From Oxytricha trifallax (taxonomy: Eukaryota > Ciliophora > Spirotrichea > Sporadotrichida > Oxytrichidae): a stretch of 64,000 nucleotides of DNA. A program made the position numbers and the translations under genes. The DNA lies in the NCBI GenBank assembly GCA_000711775.1, contig ARYC01017303.1, positions 17,390 through 81,389 on the forward strand. The letters run 5' to 3'. Shown here in pieces: positions 1 through 11,300 of this stretch (positions are counted from its first letter, which is position 1; each line of letters starts with the position of its first letter). The notes under the pieces were generated by a model that made no database searches, was not told the DNA's origin, and worked only from the letters and a program-made list of their open reading frames with translations.

Positions 1-1904
1 ATTATTGTAAGAACTCCAGAAAACAAAATCATGGTCCTTTGCAAGGGTGCTGATTCAATCGTTCAAGCTAGACTCTCAGACAGTAAAGCTAACTAAGAAG
101 TCCTAGGAGCCACTGTTCAACATTTAGAGTCATATGCTAGTGGTGGTCTTAGAACTCTTCTTATCTTTATATAATTTGTTGTTTGTAGATCTTCTCTTAG
201 CTGAAAAAGAACTTTCTGAAGCTGAGTACTAAAACTTCAAGGAAGAATACAGAGTAGCCGCCTCTTCTATGATCAAAAGAGACGAAAAGATGGAAGAAGT
301 AGCTGACAGACTTGAATAAAACTTTGAGATTGTTGGAACTACTGCAATTGAAGATAAACTTCAAGATGATGTCGACAAGGCTATTTTCGCCATGAAGAAA
401 GCTGGCATTAAAGTCTGGGTTCTTACTGGTGATAAAATTGAAACTGCTATTAACATTGGATTCTCATGCCAATTACTTAATGATAAGATGGAACTTTACG
501 TTATTGATGGTGCATCAAAGGCTGAGTGTCTTTCTCAAATTGCTGACTCAAGAAAGATGCAAATTATAATATATATTTTTAATATTACGTACTTACTATA
601 TTTTTGTAACTCAGAAGGTCTAAGAACATCAGGTACTGTTGTCTCTGGAGAATCACTATTCAAAATTATGAGTTCATAGAGAATTACCAAGCAATTCTTG
701 AAACTTGCTTGCTCAAGCTCAGTCTTGATTGCTTGCCGTATGTCACCAAAACAAAAAGCTGATATTGTAAGACTTATCATTGCAAACAATCCCAGTCTTA
801 TCACTCTTGCTATCGGTGATGGTGCTAATGATGTTAACATGATTAATGCTGCTCATATCGGTGTTGGTATTAGTGGAGTTGAGGGTCAATAAGCCGTTTC
901 TGCATCAGACTACGCCATTGGTCAATTCAAATTCTTAAAGAACTTACTCTTTGTTCACGGTAGAGAATCATACAGAAAGAACTCATACTTGGTTTGCTAC
1001 ACTTTCTACAAGAATGTGCTCTTTGTTATGCCACAATTCTGGTTCGGATTCTACTCTGCTTTCTCAGGTCAGGTGTTCTATGAGAAGTGGATCTATCAAA
1101 TCTTCAACATCATCTTCACTGCCTTCCCAATCATTATTTTTGCCTTGTTTGATCAACAAAAAAGCAGACATCATTTCATGCAAAACCCCAAGGAATACAA
1201 AATTGGACTAAGAGGTCAATGTTTCGGAACTATCATTTTCTGGAAATGGATAATATATGGCATGGCCCAATCAGCCATTGTTTTCTATATTGCTTTCATT
1301 ACATTCAACACAAGTTTGTCAAAGCACAACGGAACAACCGGTGATCTATGGTTAGCTGGTACATTTGCCTATGGAGCCATCGTTATTCTTTGCAACATGA
1401 CAATCCTCTACGGATCTTTCTCTCACACTCTTTGGTCAATCCTTGTAATTATTTACTCAGTTGCTGCATTCTTTGTGATATTCTGGCTCTTATCATACGT
1501 GAAGCTACCTACTTTGGATCACCTCTTCACTGAGATTATTTCCTACCCAGTATTCTACTTGAATCTCATCTTTTTCTTCACAATCACTTTCCCAATCGAC
1601 AGATTCCTATACTTCTTGAGTGAATGGTCCATTGATAGCAGATAACATGCTGAGAAGGAAAGAAAGATCAAGGAAAAGAAGAAGTTCACTAAGGGTCTTG
1701 ACCCAAGCAGACTTGCTCCAATTCAAAGATACACTGGTTTCGCCTTCTCTGGTGAAGGTGGTCATTTTTATATAAAATTTCTTTATAAAAATAAACCTTT
1801 ATAGTCACGTTCCTCAAATTACTGACAAGCTCTTAAGAGCAACCACAACTCTTATGACTGCTCAAAGATTGTTGCCAGCCATTAAAAACCCAACTCAAAA
1901 ATGA
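1..1904 (+). CDS. P4-type ATPase (aminophospholipid flippase), C-terminal half, 5' partial
   Basis: Flips aminophospholipids across membranes by ATP hydrolysis. The window opens inside the nucleotide-binding domain: CKGAD is visible near codon 15. Next come the YAS-G-LRTL region, the P-domain motifs VWVLTGDK and [12 protein letters not shown], and a GVGISG-EG-Q-A stretch. From about 930 several hydrophobic segments match the last transmembrane helices of the family. A GFAFS-E-GG motif follows, typical of the Drs2 C-terminus. The protein ends at TGA 1902-1904. Three IESs (near 157, 546 and 1760) must be removed to keep the family sequence. In-frame TAA/TAG read as Gln. The N-terminal half lies elsewhere, either upstream of the window or at 23.2-24.4 kb. 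Family assignment is secure; substrate is not known. Confidence 0.95.
157..195 (+). other. IES in P4-ATPase, pointer CTTCT
   Basis: CTTCT lies at 157-161 and 191-195. Joining the copies gives RTLLLAEKE, the conserved flippase sequence, while reading through hits a TGA. There is no GT at the left end, so this is not an intron. Confidence 0.85.
546..613 (+). other. IES in P4-ATPase, pointer ACTCA
   Basis: ACTCA occurs at 546-550 and 609-613. The 63-bp removal keeps frame and drops an AT-rich insert that has no counterpart in the family. Confidence 0.8.
1760..1807 (+). other. IES in P4-ATPase, pointer GTCA
   Basis: GTCA occurs at 1760-1763 and 1804-1807. Removal joins the GEGGH region to a C-terminal tail that ends at TGA 1902. 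Confidence 0.8.
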
Positions 1905-2199
1905 ATAGAATTGAGTAAGTGATGGATTAAAGAAGTCACATATTCGAATTTTAAGTAAGAAGCTTATATATATTGAAGTATAAGAAAGTTGTACAAAAAT
2001 GTGTTAACAACTTGACCAAATAATTTAATTTACTCTAATTTATTGCAAGAATTTATCCTAAATATACAGCCGTTTATTAACAAATGATTTATCAAACATT
2101 TATATGCCTACAATAAGAAGTGTTACTTTAAACTAATATCTCTATTCTTTAATTGTCTTTAAGTATATTATATTAATTACTCATCACAAAACCTTTTAC

Positions 2200-2388
2200 T
2201 CAACTAAAAAACTTGGAGTATTTCTTATGTTGATCTTCTAAGAATTTCTTTTTGAGTTGCTTTGCTCTTTCGTATTCTTTTCTGCCATCTGCATGAGTGG
2301 GGTCTATTTCCACAAGCTTCTTATAGCATTAGACTGCTGAGTCATATTCTTAGAGCTCAAGATAGGCTTTCCCTCTGAAATACAAGCA
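2200..2388 (-). CDS. FKBP-TPR co-chaperone, last MDS (piece 3 of 3), inverted
   Basis: On the - strand this piece encodes a TPR repeat (RGKAYLELQEYDSAVQCYKK) followed by a basic helical tail, and stops at TGA 2202-2200. It has no start of its own. Its 5' edge, 2388-2376, carries the 13-bp pointer TGCTTGTATTTCA, which also ends the + strand MDS at 23144-23156. Across that join the TPR reads LDPKNIKCLYF-RGKAYLEL, a normal TPR junction. It is therefore the 3' end of the scrambled gene whose other parts lie at 22308-23156 (+) and 28034-29357 (-). The neighbour at 1-1904 converges on it. Confidence 0.9.
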
Positions 2389-3086
2389 AATAATATATGT
2401 ATGATTTTATGAGATGATAGCGGTTAATTGTTAAATGATATAGAGAAACAAAGATATAATTTAACAGAGTTCTTTAAAAATATTCATTGATTATCCCATG
2501 CAAATAAAGATGAATTAATTAAAGTGATTAATCATTAATACCAGAGAGGAAAGGTTTTAATTTTATCAGTAAAGTCTTATAGTTTTTTTGAGAAAGTTAT
2601 TTATCAACTAAAATAAATATAGAACGATATTAATAAATTCTTTTTTACTAAATTTACAATTAAAGCTATGAATTTAGAGTTAAGTAAAAAATAATGAAAA
2701 AAAGTTCTAGCAAGTTTATTCAAAAATTTTTTCATAGAATTTATTAAACTAAATTCAAATCTTAGGCAAATTATACATTCTACTAATAATCCAAGATACT
2801 TTAATCACAATTTTTTTATATATTTATATCTTTTAAATATGCATGATTACATTTTGATCATAATATTCCTTTGCCTAATAAATCATAAATTTAAAATTCT
2901 TATGAAGTTAGATTATGAGAAAATAAATATTATTTCAAACTTTCTTTTAATAATATTGAAGGATCACAGAATATTATTATTAGTACTATATTAAATTAAT
3001 ATTAACAATAATCTAAAATATTGCTATCTTTTATGTTAAAAGAATATTTTAATAGCAATTTGAATTGCATTTTTTAATGTGTAATA
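2389..3086. other. AT-rich non-coding stretch
   Basis: No reading frame with coding character was seen on either strand. It looks like IES or inter-MDS germline DNA. Confidence 0.5.
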
Positions 3087-3332
3087 ATGAGAGCTTTGGG
3101 AGAAATAGGATCAGCGGGGACAGTGCCTAAAAATGGAGAATCTAAAACTGGACTGCAAAATGTAAAATTCACGGGACTCACGATCAACGCCTACGGATCA
3201 CGCCTACAGAGGCAGGACAAGTCAAGTCTACAGTTTGCAGAGTGCAAGAGCTTCAACAGGGAAAACGCTACTGAAGAGGAAAATAGAATATGCAAGTTAT
3301 TTTATTTATTTTTAGATATTAAAAAATTTTGA
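3087..3332 (+). CDS. Small ORF in a GC-richer island, possible MDS
   Basis: An 81-codon frame (MRALGEIGSAGTVPKNG...) whose first 70 codons are much richer in G and C than the flanking DNA; its last codons run into AT-rich sequence ending in TTTTTAG. That pattern fits an exon or MDS with an intron/IES after it better than a whole gene. No family was recognised. It could also be a fragment of a larger gene scattered over 3-5 kb. Confidence 0.4.
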   Translation: MRALGEIGSAGTVPKNGESKTGLQNVKFTGLTINAYGSRLQRQDKSSLQFAECKSFNRENATEEENRICKLFYLFLDIKKF

Positions 3333-3764
3333 TTAATTTTTCAATGATAAACGTAAATTTATCGTTGAATCAAGTTTATATTAATATAAGTTTTTGGATG
3401 AGGAAAAAGTTTTCTAATTAGATGCGAAATAAGCACTATATGATTAAATTGAAAAAGAATGCCATTCCCCTATCTTAGCTGCTTTTTATTATTCTCTGAT
3501 AATTTATAAATCATAATAGAGTAATTTTGTGAATTCATATCTTTATAATAAATTAAAAAAATATTGGAAGGGCCTAAATTCTCAATCTAAAATCTTCTAT
3601 TTTGATATCAAAAATATATTTTAATAAGATAAAAAATTATTTATAGAATTTTCTGTCATTCAAATGTAAAATATTTATATTATGAATAATTTAAATAGAA
3701 AATTATAGTAAAAAGTATTATGTCTAAATAATGCTTAGTTTCACTAAAAAGCAATTACTCAGAG

Positions 3765-4630
3765 TGTGAATTAACTGAAAGGTCCTTCATTTTTGCAAAG
3801 AAGAATGGAAATGCGAAATAATTAACAAACTGTAAATGATGTTGAGAAGACCAATGCCACACTCATGAAGTTGAGAAGCAGTAATTCATCTAAAAATTTT
3901 CAAAAATTAAGTTTATTAGGGATAGAATATTAATTAAACAAAATAAAATGAAAATTCTTTTTAAAAATTCGATAATCAAAGTAAAATTCAATTTAGATTA
4001 TAATTAAAAAAAAGATAAAAACTAGATCAGCATCAATGTATAAATTTTACTAAGATATGATTAAAGTGAAAGATAAATTGGGAAATATTATCAAACTTAA
4101 ATTATTGTAAAAATATTAAATCAATTAAATTTAGAGTTCTTGAAAAAATCCCAATCTCAAGTCAAATTCTTTTTAATTTAATTACTACAAATTTCTTTTA
4201 GAATAACTTGAGTAATAGTTTATAATTTAACATACCCATTTTTTATAAATAAATTTCTATACTAAGTAATTTACCAAGAGTAGGAGACAGTGAACAGCTG
4301 GTTCCGTTAACTGGACCATCTGTAAATAACCCAAGTTTAAATATTAGATTATTTCAACAATAAGTTGTATTTTTTTCAAAAAATTTGCATTAATTTTGAT
4401 TAATTTTAAAAGTTAGGGAATCACGAATAAAAGAGGCATGATGGGGTTGAGTTTAAATATATTTAATTACAATAATAATTTTTTCCATTAATTTCTATTC
4501 TTGGGTTTTTAAAGCAAAGTATAATATAATTATTTTTAGAGCATAGGAATTTCAAAAAGAGGGTTGGGACATGGAGATATTAAAACCGCCGACACAGATT
4601 CAAATTTTTAACTAAAGCTTATCGGAGATA
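3765..4630 (+). other. Cluster of short coding-like islands (candidate tiny MDSs)
   Basis: Short GC-richer patches stand out of AT-rich DNA at about 3765-3890, 4270-4340 and 4545-4630. Each has an open frame without TGA: CELTERSFIFAKKNGN at the first, RVGDSEQLVPLTGPSVNN at the second, FQKEGWDMEILKPP at the third. None has a start or stop. They resemble very small MDSs of a heavily fragmented gene. Frames and edges are guesses. Confidence 0.35.
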
Positions 4631-5253
4631 TAATCATTTAATTATAATTTTAATAAGAAAATTGGATAAATATATAGGATTGCAATATAAAAAGGATCAG
4701 GTATTATATAATAATAATAATAATATAAATAATAATAGAATGGGAAATTACTGGATACCATAAATAATCAAAGATGATTTGTCAATAAGTTTACTATATT
4801 TATTAGATTTATCAATGTGCATAACGATAATCAAGGAAATAAAATAAAGTAAATTTTACAAATTACAGTATTATAAGAATGGACATCAATTTTAATTTAT
4901 TTCTCCAAAAAATATATTAGAATCATTGAAAAATAACTCGATTTGAGATATATTACGGTATTGAGTATATATCTCACTATATTAATGAGTTTTATTCATA
5001 ATATAAACTGATTATATATGTGATATCCTTTCGTTTTCTTTAAGAATGAAGTTTTCAGTAATTTTCCTTTTAAACTTAATTACTATATAATAATAATATT
5101 AATTTTTGTTTATGTTTTATTATCAAAATAATTATTGGTTTTTAATGAAAATTAAACTAAAATCTTCATCATCAATATTATTAGAAGTTAATTTTTTTTA
5201 GATTTTATTGTTAATGTTAACAAAATAATTGAGATAATTAAATTAAAAAATCG

Positions 5254-5888
5254 GGGGGGGGGCAACACCTGAACCAGTAATTTTTTTTCATATTTCTACC
5301 CTTCTAAAAACCCTGTAAAGACATGACTAAGGTCAATCAATGGTCAATAAATCTAAATTAATCACTAAAATTTACCCTAGACTACTCTATCTAATCGAAA
5401 AGATCAAGTTTATATATAAATTTATCATATAAATATTCAGTTTTTTTAAAAGATTTTGTAAAAATATTTTTTTCATTTTTTCTTGATATTTGATTAATAT
5501 AAGTAGAATACTATTAAATTCTATAATTTTGAGGTGTGCATAAAGAGATAGGGTGGTATATCATATCCATAATAAAATATACCCTCCACCCTATCTCTTT
5601 ATGCACACCTCAAAATTATAGAATTTAATAGTATTCTACTTATATTAATCAAATATCAAGAAAAAATGAAAAAAATATTTTTACAAAATCTTTTAAAAAA
5701 ACTGAATATTTATATGATAAATTTATATATAAACTTGATCTTTTCGATTAGATAGAGTAGTCTAGGGTAAATTTTAGTGATTAATTTAGATTTATTGACC
5801 ATTGATTGACCTTAGTCATGTCTTTACAGGGTTTTTAGAAGGGTAGAAATATGAAAAAAAATTACTGGTTCAGGTGTTGCCCCCCCCC
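5254..5888. repeat. Near-perfect palindrome, 303-bp arms, 29-bp spacer
   Basis: Positions 5254-5556 pair with 5586-5888 at a constant coordinate sum of 11142, so there is no indel between the arms. The outer ends are a G run (5253-5262) and a C run (5880-5888); the spacer is 5557-5585. There is no ORF of note. It could be a foldback/MITE-like element, an IES, or a recent inverted duplication. Confidence 0.95.
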
Positions 5889-5940
5889 AAAAATTGCTTA
5901 AGCAGTATTTTTGCATTGTGTATATTTGGCATTAAACACA

Positions 5941-6561
5941 TATAAAATAGGTCGTATCAGCCACTAAGCGCAGGCTATTGGGAGATATAAAAATATATAT
6001 AATAATAACAACACAATTTCAATTTGATTAATAGAATTATAGTATAAAAGATATAGGACAGTAAGATACAAGGAGTAGTTCAGACGCTAGTTCGGATATA
6101 TAAGGAGGCTATACAGATAAATATTGCTGCTTTATAATATTAATGAATAATCTTATAGCAATCTATAGAATATACTTATGAGTTATTAATAGCAAATACC
6201 TGACAGTAGAGAGGACTGTTAAAGCATAGACAACTAAAATATCGACATAAATTTAATTGGCTAAATACTGTAATCCAAGGAAAATAAGAGCATGATTGCT
6301 AATTCCTCAGTCCTTAATAATAATAGAGCGGCGTTGATAAATATGTAGGAAAGTTCAGTCATGATTAAAGGTAGCAGCATAAATAACTAGAAACTTATGC
6401 AAAATATAGATGAAGAAACTAATTTAAGTGATTAAGATGCTAATTCAAATTAAAGTTAGTTTAATGTTTTATGACTATATTTAAATTGTAGTTTTTTCTG
6501 ATATTATGGATTTATTTAGCATAAATTTAATGTTGCTAATTTTAGAACATGCTCACAATGA
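5941..6561 (+). CDS. Hypothetical Asn/Gln-rich protein with IESs, 5' partial
   Basis: An open frame reads RISHQAQAIGRY, crosses an IES (pointer AGATATA), then runs RYKEQFRRQFGYIRRLYRQI and a long Gln/Asn/Ser-rich tail to about 6470. A second candidate IES has pointer TTTAATGTT; after it the frame meets TGA at 6559-6561. The RRLYRQ segment faintly recalls LYR motifs, but this is too weak for a name. No start codon was identified; the 5' part may lie across or beyond the palindrome. Downstream open frames at 6545-6700 could be further exons. Confidence 0.5.
5983..6055 (+). other. IES, pointer AGATATA
   Basis: AGATATA at 5983-5989 and 6049-6055, 66 bp apart. Removal deletes an in-frame TGA at 6025 and keeps the frame. 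Confidence 0.7.
6460..6534 (+). other. Candidate IES, pointer TTTAATGTT
   Basis: A 9-bp direct repeat at 6460-6468 and 6526-6534 brackets an AT-rich, TGA-containing segment. A GT-AG intron over nearly the same interval is an alternative. Confidence 0.6.
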
Positions 6562-6860
6562 TTAAAACCTTGAAAAAAGTAAGCTAATTGAGAATTGAGT
6601 GGCCGATCATAGTAAATATCAAATAACATAAGAACCTATTAATATTAATAATAATGAGAGTTAAACAAAATAAAATTGGGTTAGAATGACGTAAATATGC
6701 TCACTTAACATGGTTTCTTCATAACTTATTGATTTTAACTTAATTTAAAGGGTATAATTTATTCTGTATCTTAATTTTTAATTGATCTGAATGAATCTTG
6801 CTATATATTTTCCCAGTAAATTCTAAGTTAATTTTAATTTTAATAATTATTCTTCAAATA

Positions 6861-7011
6861 TTACCCTCTAAATTAGTCGAATCTTTGCATTTAGAGATGT
6901 TTATAGCTTTGAGGAAAGTAGTGATGTAAAATTGCAAAATCAGACTATGTTATAGTGGAGCCAGTTAAAATCCCTCATCGCTTAAATTTTATAATGGAGC
7001 CATATCAATTT
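6861..7011 (-). CDS. Possible MDS of an unknown - strand gene
   Basis: On the - strand a TGA-free frame reads MAPLQNLSDEGFQLAPLQHS and continues about 30 codons. It repeats an APLQ motif twice. It lies just 3' of the frame at 7370-7690 and may belong to the same gene. No family recognised. Confidence 0.35.
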
Positions 7012-7369
7012 TATTTGCAATTTATATATGGTAGCTTAATATTACTAAAAAGTAAATAAGATTATAAAAATTCAATCGATCAAACTTTGCATTTATAATT
7101 TAATACTTTCACAGCAATATAAATGTCAATAAATAAGTATTGCTTTAATTTTATTTAAAATTAAATCATAAAAAGGGAAATTTGTTTAAGAATTTAATTT
7201 ATTTTCCAGAATATAATATATTTATTAAGCTATTTGTATTTAAATATTTTAACAACTTAACTCCTATTTTTCATCTATTCTACACTTCAATCTTCTTATT
7301 AATTTTATATTATTTACTTAAGAACTTTTTATATATAATTTTCTATTTTAATTATATTAATATTAAACA

Positions 7370-7690
7370 TTCTTATAACGATTTAGCTTACTACTATGAA
7401 TTTTAGAGCTGATTGTGAGTTGGTAATGCACCATTTACACTGAAATATTTCGTTTAAATTTTGTGCTCACTTAAGGCTATTCTCAATGAAGCTACTTCGA
7501 AGGTGTTTGAGCCAATTAACATGTGATCGAATTACTGCTGCTCTTGTTTTTAGAGACGTTTATGTTCCTTTAAAAGCTGTTTTTATTATCTTAAAACTTC
7601 TATTTGGTTTTCAGAAAGAAATTATTGTAAAAAATTTAAGTAACAAGGGGAGCAAAAATAGTGAATTAAGAGGCAAATTGTGATTAATTG
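7370..7690 (-). CDS. Gln-rich coiled-coil fragment, hypothetical
   Basis: The - strand is open for over 100 codons and reads FLSENQIEVLRQQKQLLKEH then a Gln-rich helical stretch and SNTFEVASLRIALSEHK. The heptad-like Leu/Gln/Lys pattern suggests a coiled coil. Neither start nor stop is clear, so this is a gene fragment or internal MDS. A + strand ORF over the same interval is probably its shadow. Confidence 0.5.
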
Positions 7691-7725
7691 AGAATAAAAT
7701 TTTAGTTTAAAATAATCTCTAAAAC

Positions 7726-8211
7726 TCAACTTATTATATAATGGTCTTCAGTGAGTGTAGTTGAATTTGTTTATTAATTTTCAGTGACTGACTCCTATTA
7801 CTGAACTTATTTTTGTTCAATTTCTTAATTCTCCCTAATTCTTTAATTTTCGATAATTTCATCCCTCAATTTATCAACATATTATGGTGGCACACTACCA
7901 CTACCCATCAACAGCATTGCCACATGAAAAGTTTATTTCATGGGTTTATGCTTATGCTCTAATTCACTAGTAGCCTAAGTTTAATCTGTTTATTACTCTT
8001 TACCATCGACAGTAGTAGGAATTTTAATATTTTTATTTTAAATTTTACCCTAAGACTTGCTCTAATTTTCTTGAGATGGTTTAGAATTAGACTACTGTTT
8101 TTATTAAGATCTTTCAGGATATTAGGGTTTTTAGATTGTTGAGAAATACTTTTGAGTGTAAGTAAGATCAAATAAGGAATATCTGATGACTCTTAGAGTG
8201 TTGGCTTTCAT
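7726..8211 (-). CDS. Hypothetical protein, about 161 aa
   Basis: One uninterrupted - strand frame from ATG 8211-8209 to TGA 7728-7726, with many TAA/TAG read as Gln. The N-terminal half is Ser/Gln/Lys rich; the C-terminal half has a short hydrophobic patch (FHVAMLLMGSG) followed by a charged, probably helical segment (YVDKLRDEIIENQRIREN). No known domain. It may be a complete small gene or the last exon of one; the fragment at 7370-7690 lies directly 3' of it. Confidence 0.55.
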
Positions 8212-8385
8212 TACTACCACTAATTATAATTATTATACTATATTATTATATATAATTTGGTAATCTTAAATTTTCTTATTTCCATAAATCTGCCTTAAAA
8301 TAATTTGAAATAAATATATAGTATCATTATTTTATTGATATTAATAAAACTAAATATAAAAATTAAAAAATATAATTAAATTTTA

Positions 8386-11300
8386 ATGGTAGATTCTGAT
8401 GTAGTCATGAAGGATTTGTCTGTTGATTCCAATTAGTAAAGTAATTTCCATATTCCAATTTTTATATTTTTTAAATATGTAGGCAACTAAAATCCTGAAA
8501 ATGTTAATAAACCAGGAGAGCTACCTTTTCAAGTAAGTATATAATATTTACAAATAAGATAAAATAAAAAATAAAAGTACACATGAGAATTAAACATATA
8601 ATTTGATATTAAAAATTATGATAATTTTAGGTTGTTGGTAAAAAGTGTGAACTTACAAACCCAATTTGTTTTATCGACATGGAGTACACAGATCCAGATG
8701 TTTATGCGCCAAATTGCCTAATTAGCGAGATTTGCGTTATTTTAGCTGGTGGAGATTTAAAGAAATATTTTTATATAAATTCTATTTTGAATTAATCATT
8801 TTATGAGAGTATACATATTTATTTTTAAGAAATAGCATTTGATAGGGGATTTCGTAATCAGATATGAGGGAAACATAGGATTAGACAATTTAATTAAAAA
8901 TGATTTTGTGGCAACAAGACATAAAGAGAATAGATTTAATATGAGTTAGTTAGCCTATTAGCACAAATTTCATAAATTTATAAATGAGTGTCAGTCTGTA
9001 GGAAGCAGAGAAAGAAATAATTAAGTAGTTAAGTGAACATGGCATAATTCGTGGGTCAATTCCTTCCGCAGGTATATAAGCGTATAACGATAGAATTTTA
9101 ATTGAAAATACAATGCCAGAACTTGATAAATTTCTTCATTTTATGTAAGTTTATTCATAGGAAACTCAAAAGAAATTATATGTTTAAAATTAGTACTTTA
9201 TAATGAGAAATGAGATTGATTATTAAAGTAAATGGAGAATATTAACTAAAGGAATATCGCAGATAATTAAAGAAATAGAATTAATTAATAAAATCAAAAT
9301 AAATATGTTTTCATCTTTCCAGACTTTCATAGATGGTCCAGTCGACTTAGATGATTTCTATGAATTTAAACTTAGACCGCCTCCTCCTGCATAAGACATT
9401 AGTTAAAAATTTGAGTAAGATGAAGTGGTGCAAAGTTCTGATGGATATGGACAAGCAATAAACTACAGTATGAGAAATTAATCGCCTACCGACTAAATCA
9501 ATTCCCTGAATGATTACTCTAAAAATATCATTTCATGAATATTTAGAGATAAAATACACTACATAGAATGAATTTCTAATTAAAGATAATGATTCAAGGG
9601 TTTATGATTTGAATTTTAAAAACCAATCTGCCAATATTTCCGGTTCCTCCCATAAAAACTAGTCGCTAGACAATCCTTAAATTCTAAACTATTAAAATTA
9701 AAACGCTTACCAAGACTATTAAGATTTAGGAGTCTCACCTAATCAATACTATTAATAAAGAGCTCATTTGATAGATTAAAATCAACTGAATTCTCAATCT
9801 TTAAACACCTCTAGTTTATCAAATAATTTCCAAATAAATCAGACTATGACAGGCACTATGAATGCAAATGGTATTTCTTAATTACTCAGTAACACTTAAA
9901 ATACTCAACCGCTTTCAGCATTTGACAGACTTTATTACTCTGGACTGCAGAGAAAAGCGTCTAGGGAAAGAAAGAGCAAGTAGATGTAGGATTAGTTGGT
10001 TGAGAAAGAAATGCGTGAAGTCTAGAAACAACCTAAGATTAGTGTGATTAAAATTTGAATTAATAATCATTTCCTTACGGAATGATTATCTATTTTTATG
10101 TAGCATCATTTACCAAATAAATTAATACATTTAATCTTAGCACAATTAAGCCATTCTTTTGTAAATTTTATTACCATCAAATTAGTGTCATATCAAGTGA
10201 GGTGGCAAAGACCCTTCGTGATAGAAGCAACATGGCCAGTAGAAACAGCGCTGCTCATGAAGAAAATTAAGACCCCACATAAAATTTCAACAATTATACT
10301 GATCAACAGTAAAACAATAGAACAAACACTGGAGAAAGGAGCTAAGAGAGATAAAAAGGTAAAACCAATGATTTCTTGCAGTATAGCTTGGAATGGCAGA
10401 GACTAAGGGATGCTAAAATATAGCAAGCAAAAGTAATGCAGGAGACCAAAATACTTGAAGACAGTAAACCTGTTCACTAAGCTAACAGCAAAATGATTAA
10501 AATTAGATAAATTATCATGTAGTTGTTTCAACTTCAAGGAAGGTAATATAAAACATTATATATAATGATGCCAGATGATTACAAAGGTGTAGTCAGTGGA
10601 TACTACGATCAGGTGAACAAATTCTTTGAAAAGAAACGAATTTACATGGAGATAGCAAATACTAAGCCAGAAGCAAAACCCTAGATAAATAATTATAACC
10701 CTGCTGCTAATAAATCTTCAAGAAGGAGTCGCAGTAGATCTGATATTTATAAATTATTTATGTTTATTATATGTATTTATTGTAAATAAGGCATAGATCA
10801 AACAACAGATAAGTAAGCTAAACTTAAAATCAGTCAATAAACCTAAGAAATGCAAATGCCTAAAATAATAGTAATATTATGCATATTTCTCAGTCTAACA
10901 ATTTACTCATAAATAATTATGCTGATTTCAACGAGGGTCTGTCATTAGATAATTATGACACTGTTATTGAAAAATAGGGTGGTACATCAACTCTTAATAA
11001 ATTTAATGAGTAAACCTAAATTAATTTATTATTATTATCGATTCAATAACACATTTATAATGATAAATATATAACTTATTAAGAAACAATTATATGTGGG
11101 AGACAAAGTTGAAATCAGACTAATGAAAAAAGGAATAGAATATAAAAACAATTTAAACCACAAAAGACATGAGCAAATTTAAGAAATGCTTAGAGAGGGT
11201 CCAACATTTCAACCAAAACTAATATCAGAAAATGACAAATACTTAAAGGAAAAAAGGAATCTGGCTTAACAATTAGAGGATGGAGTAGTTAAGAGCAAGG

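Noticed and set aside
157..195. A short intron in the flippase
   Set aside because: No GT donor and too short; the direct repeat CTTCT explains the interruption better as an IES.
535..840. 101-codon - strand ORF within the flippase
   Set aside because: It is antisense to conserved P-domain motifs of the flippase.
7486..7683. 65-codon + strand ORF with a start
   Set aside because: The - strand over the same DNA reads a longer Gln-rich coiled-coil frame, so the + frame is probably a shadow.
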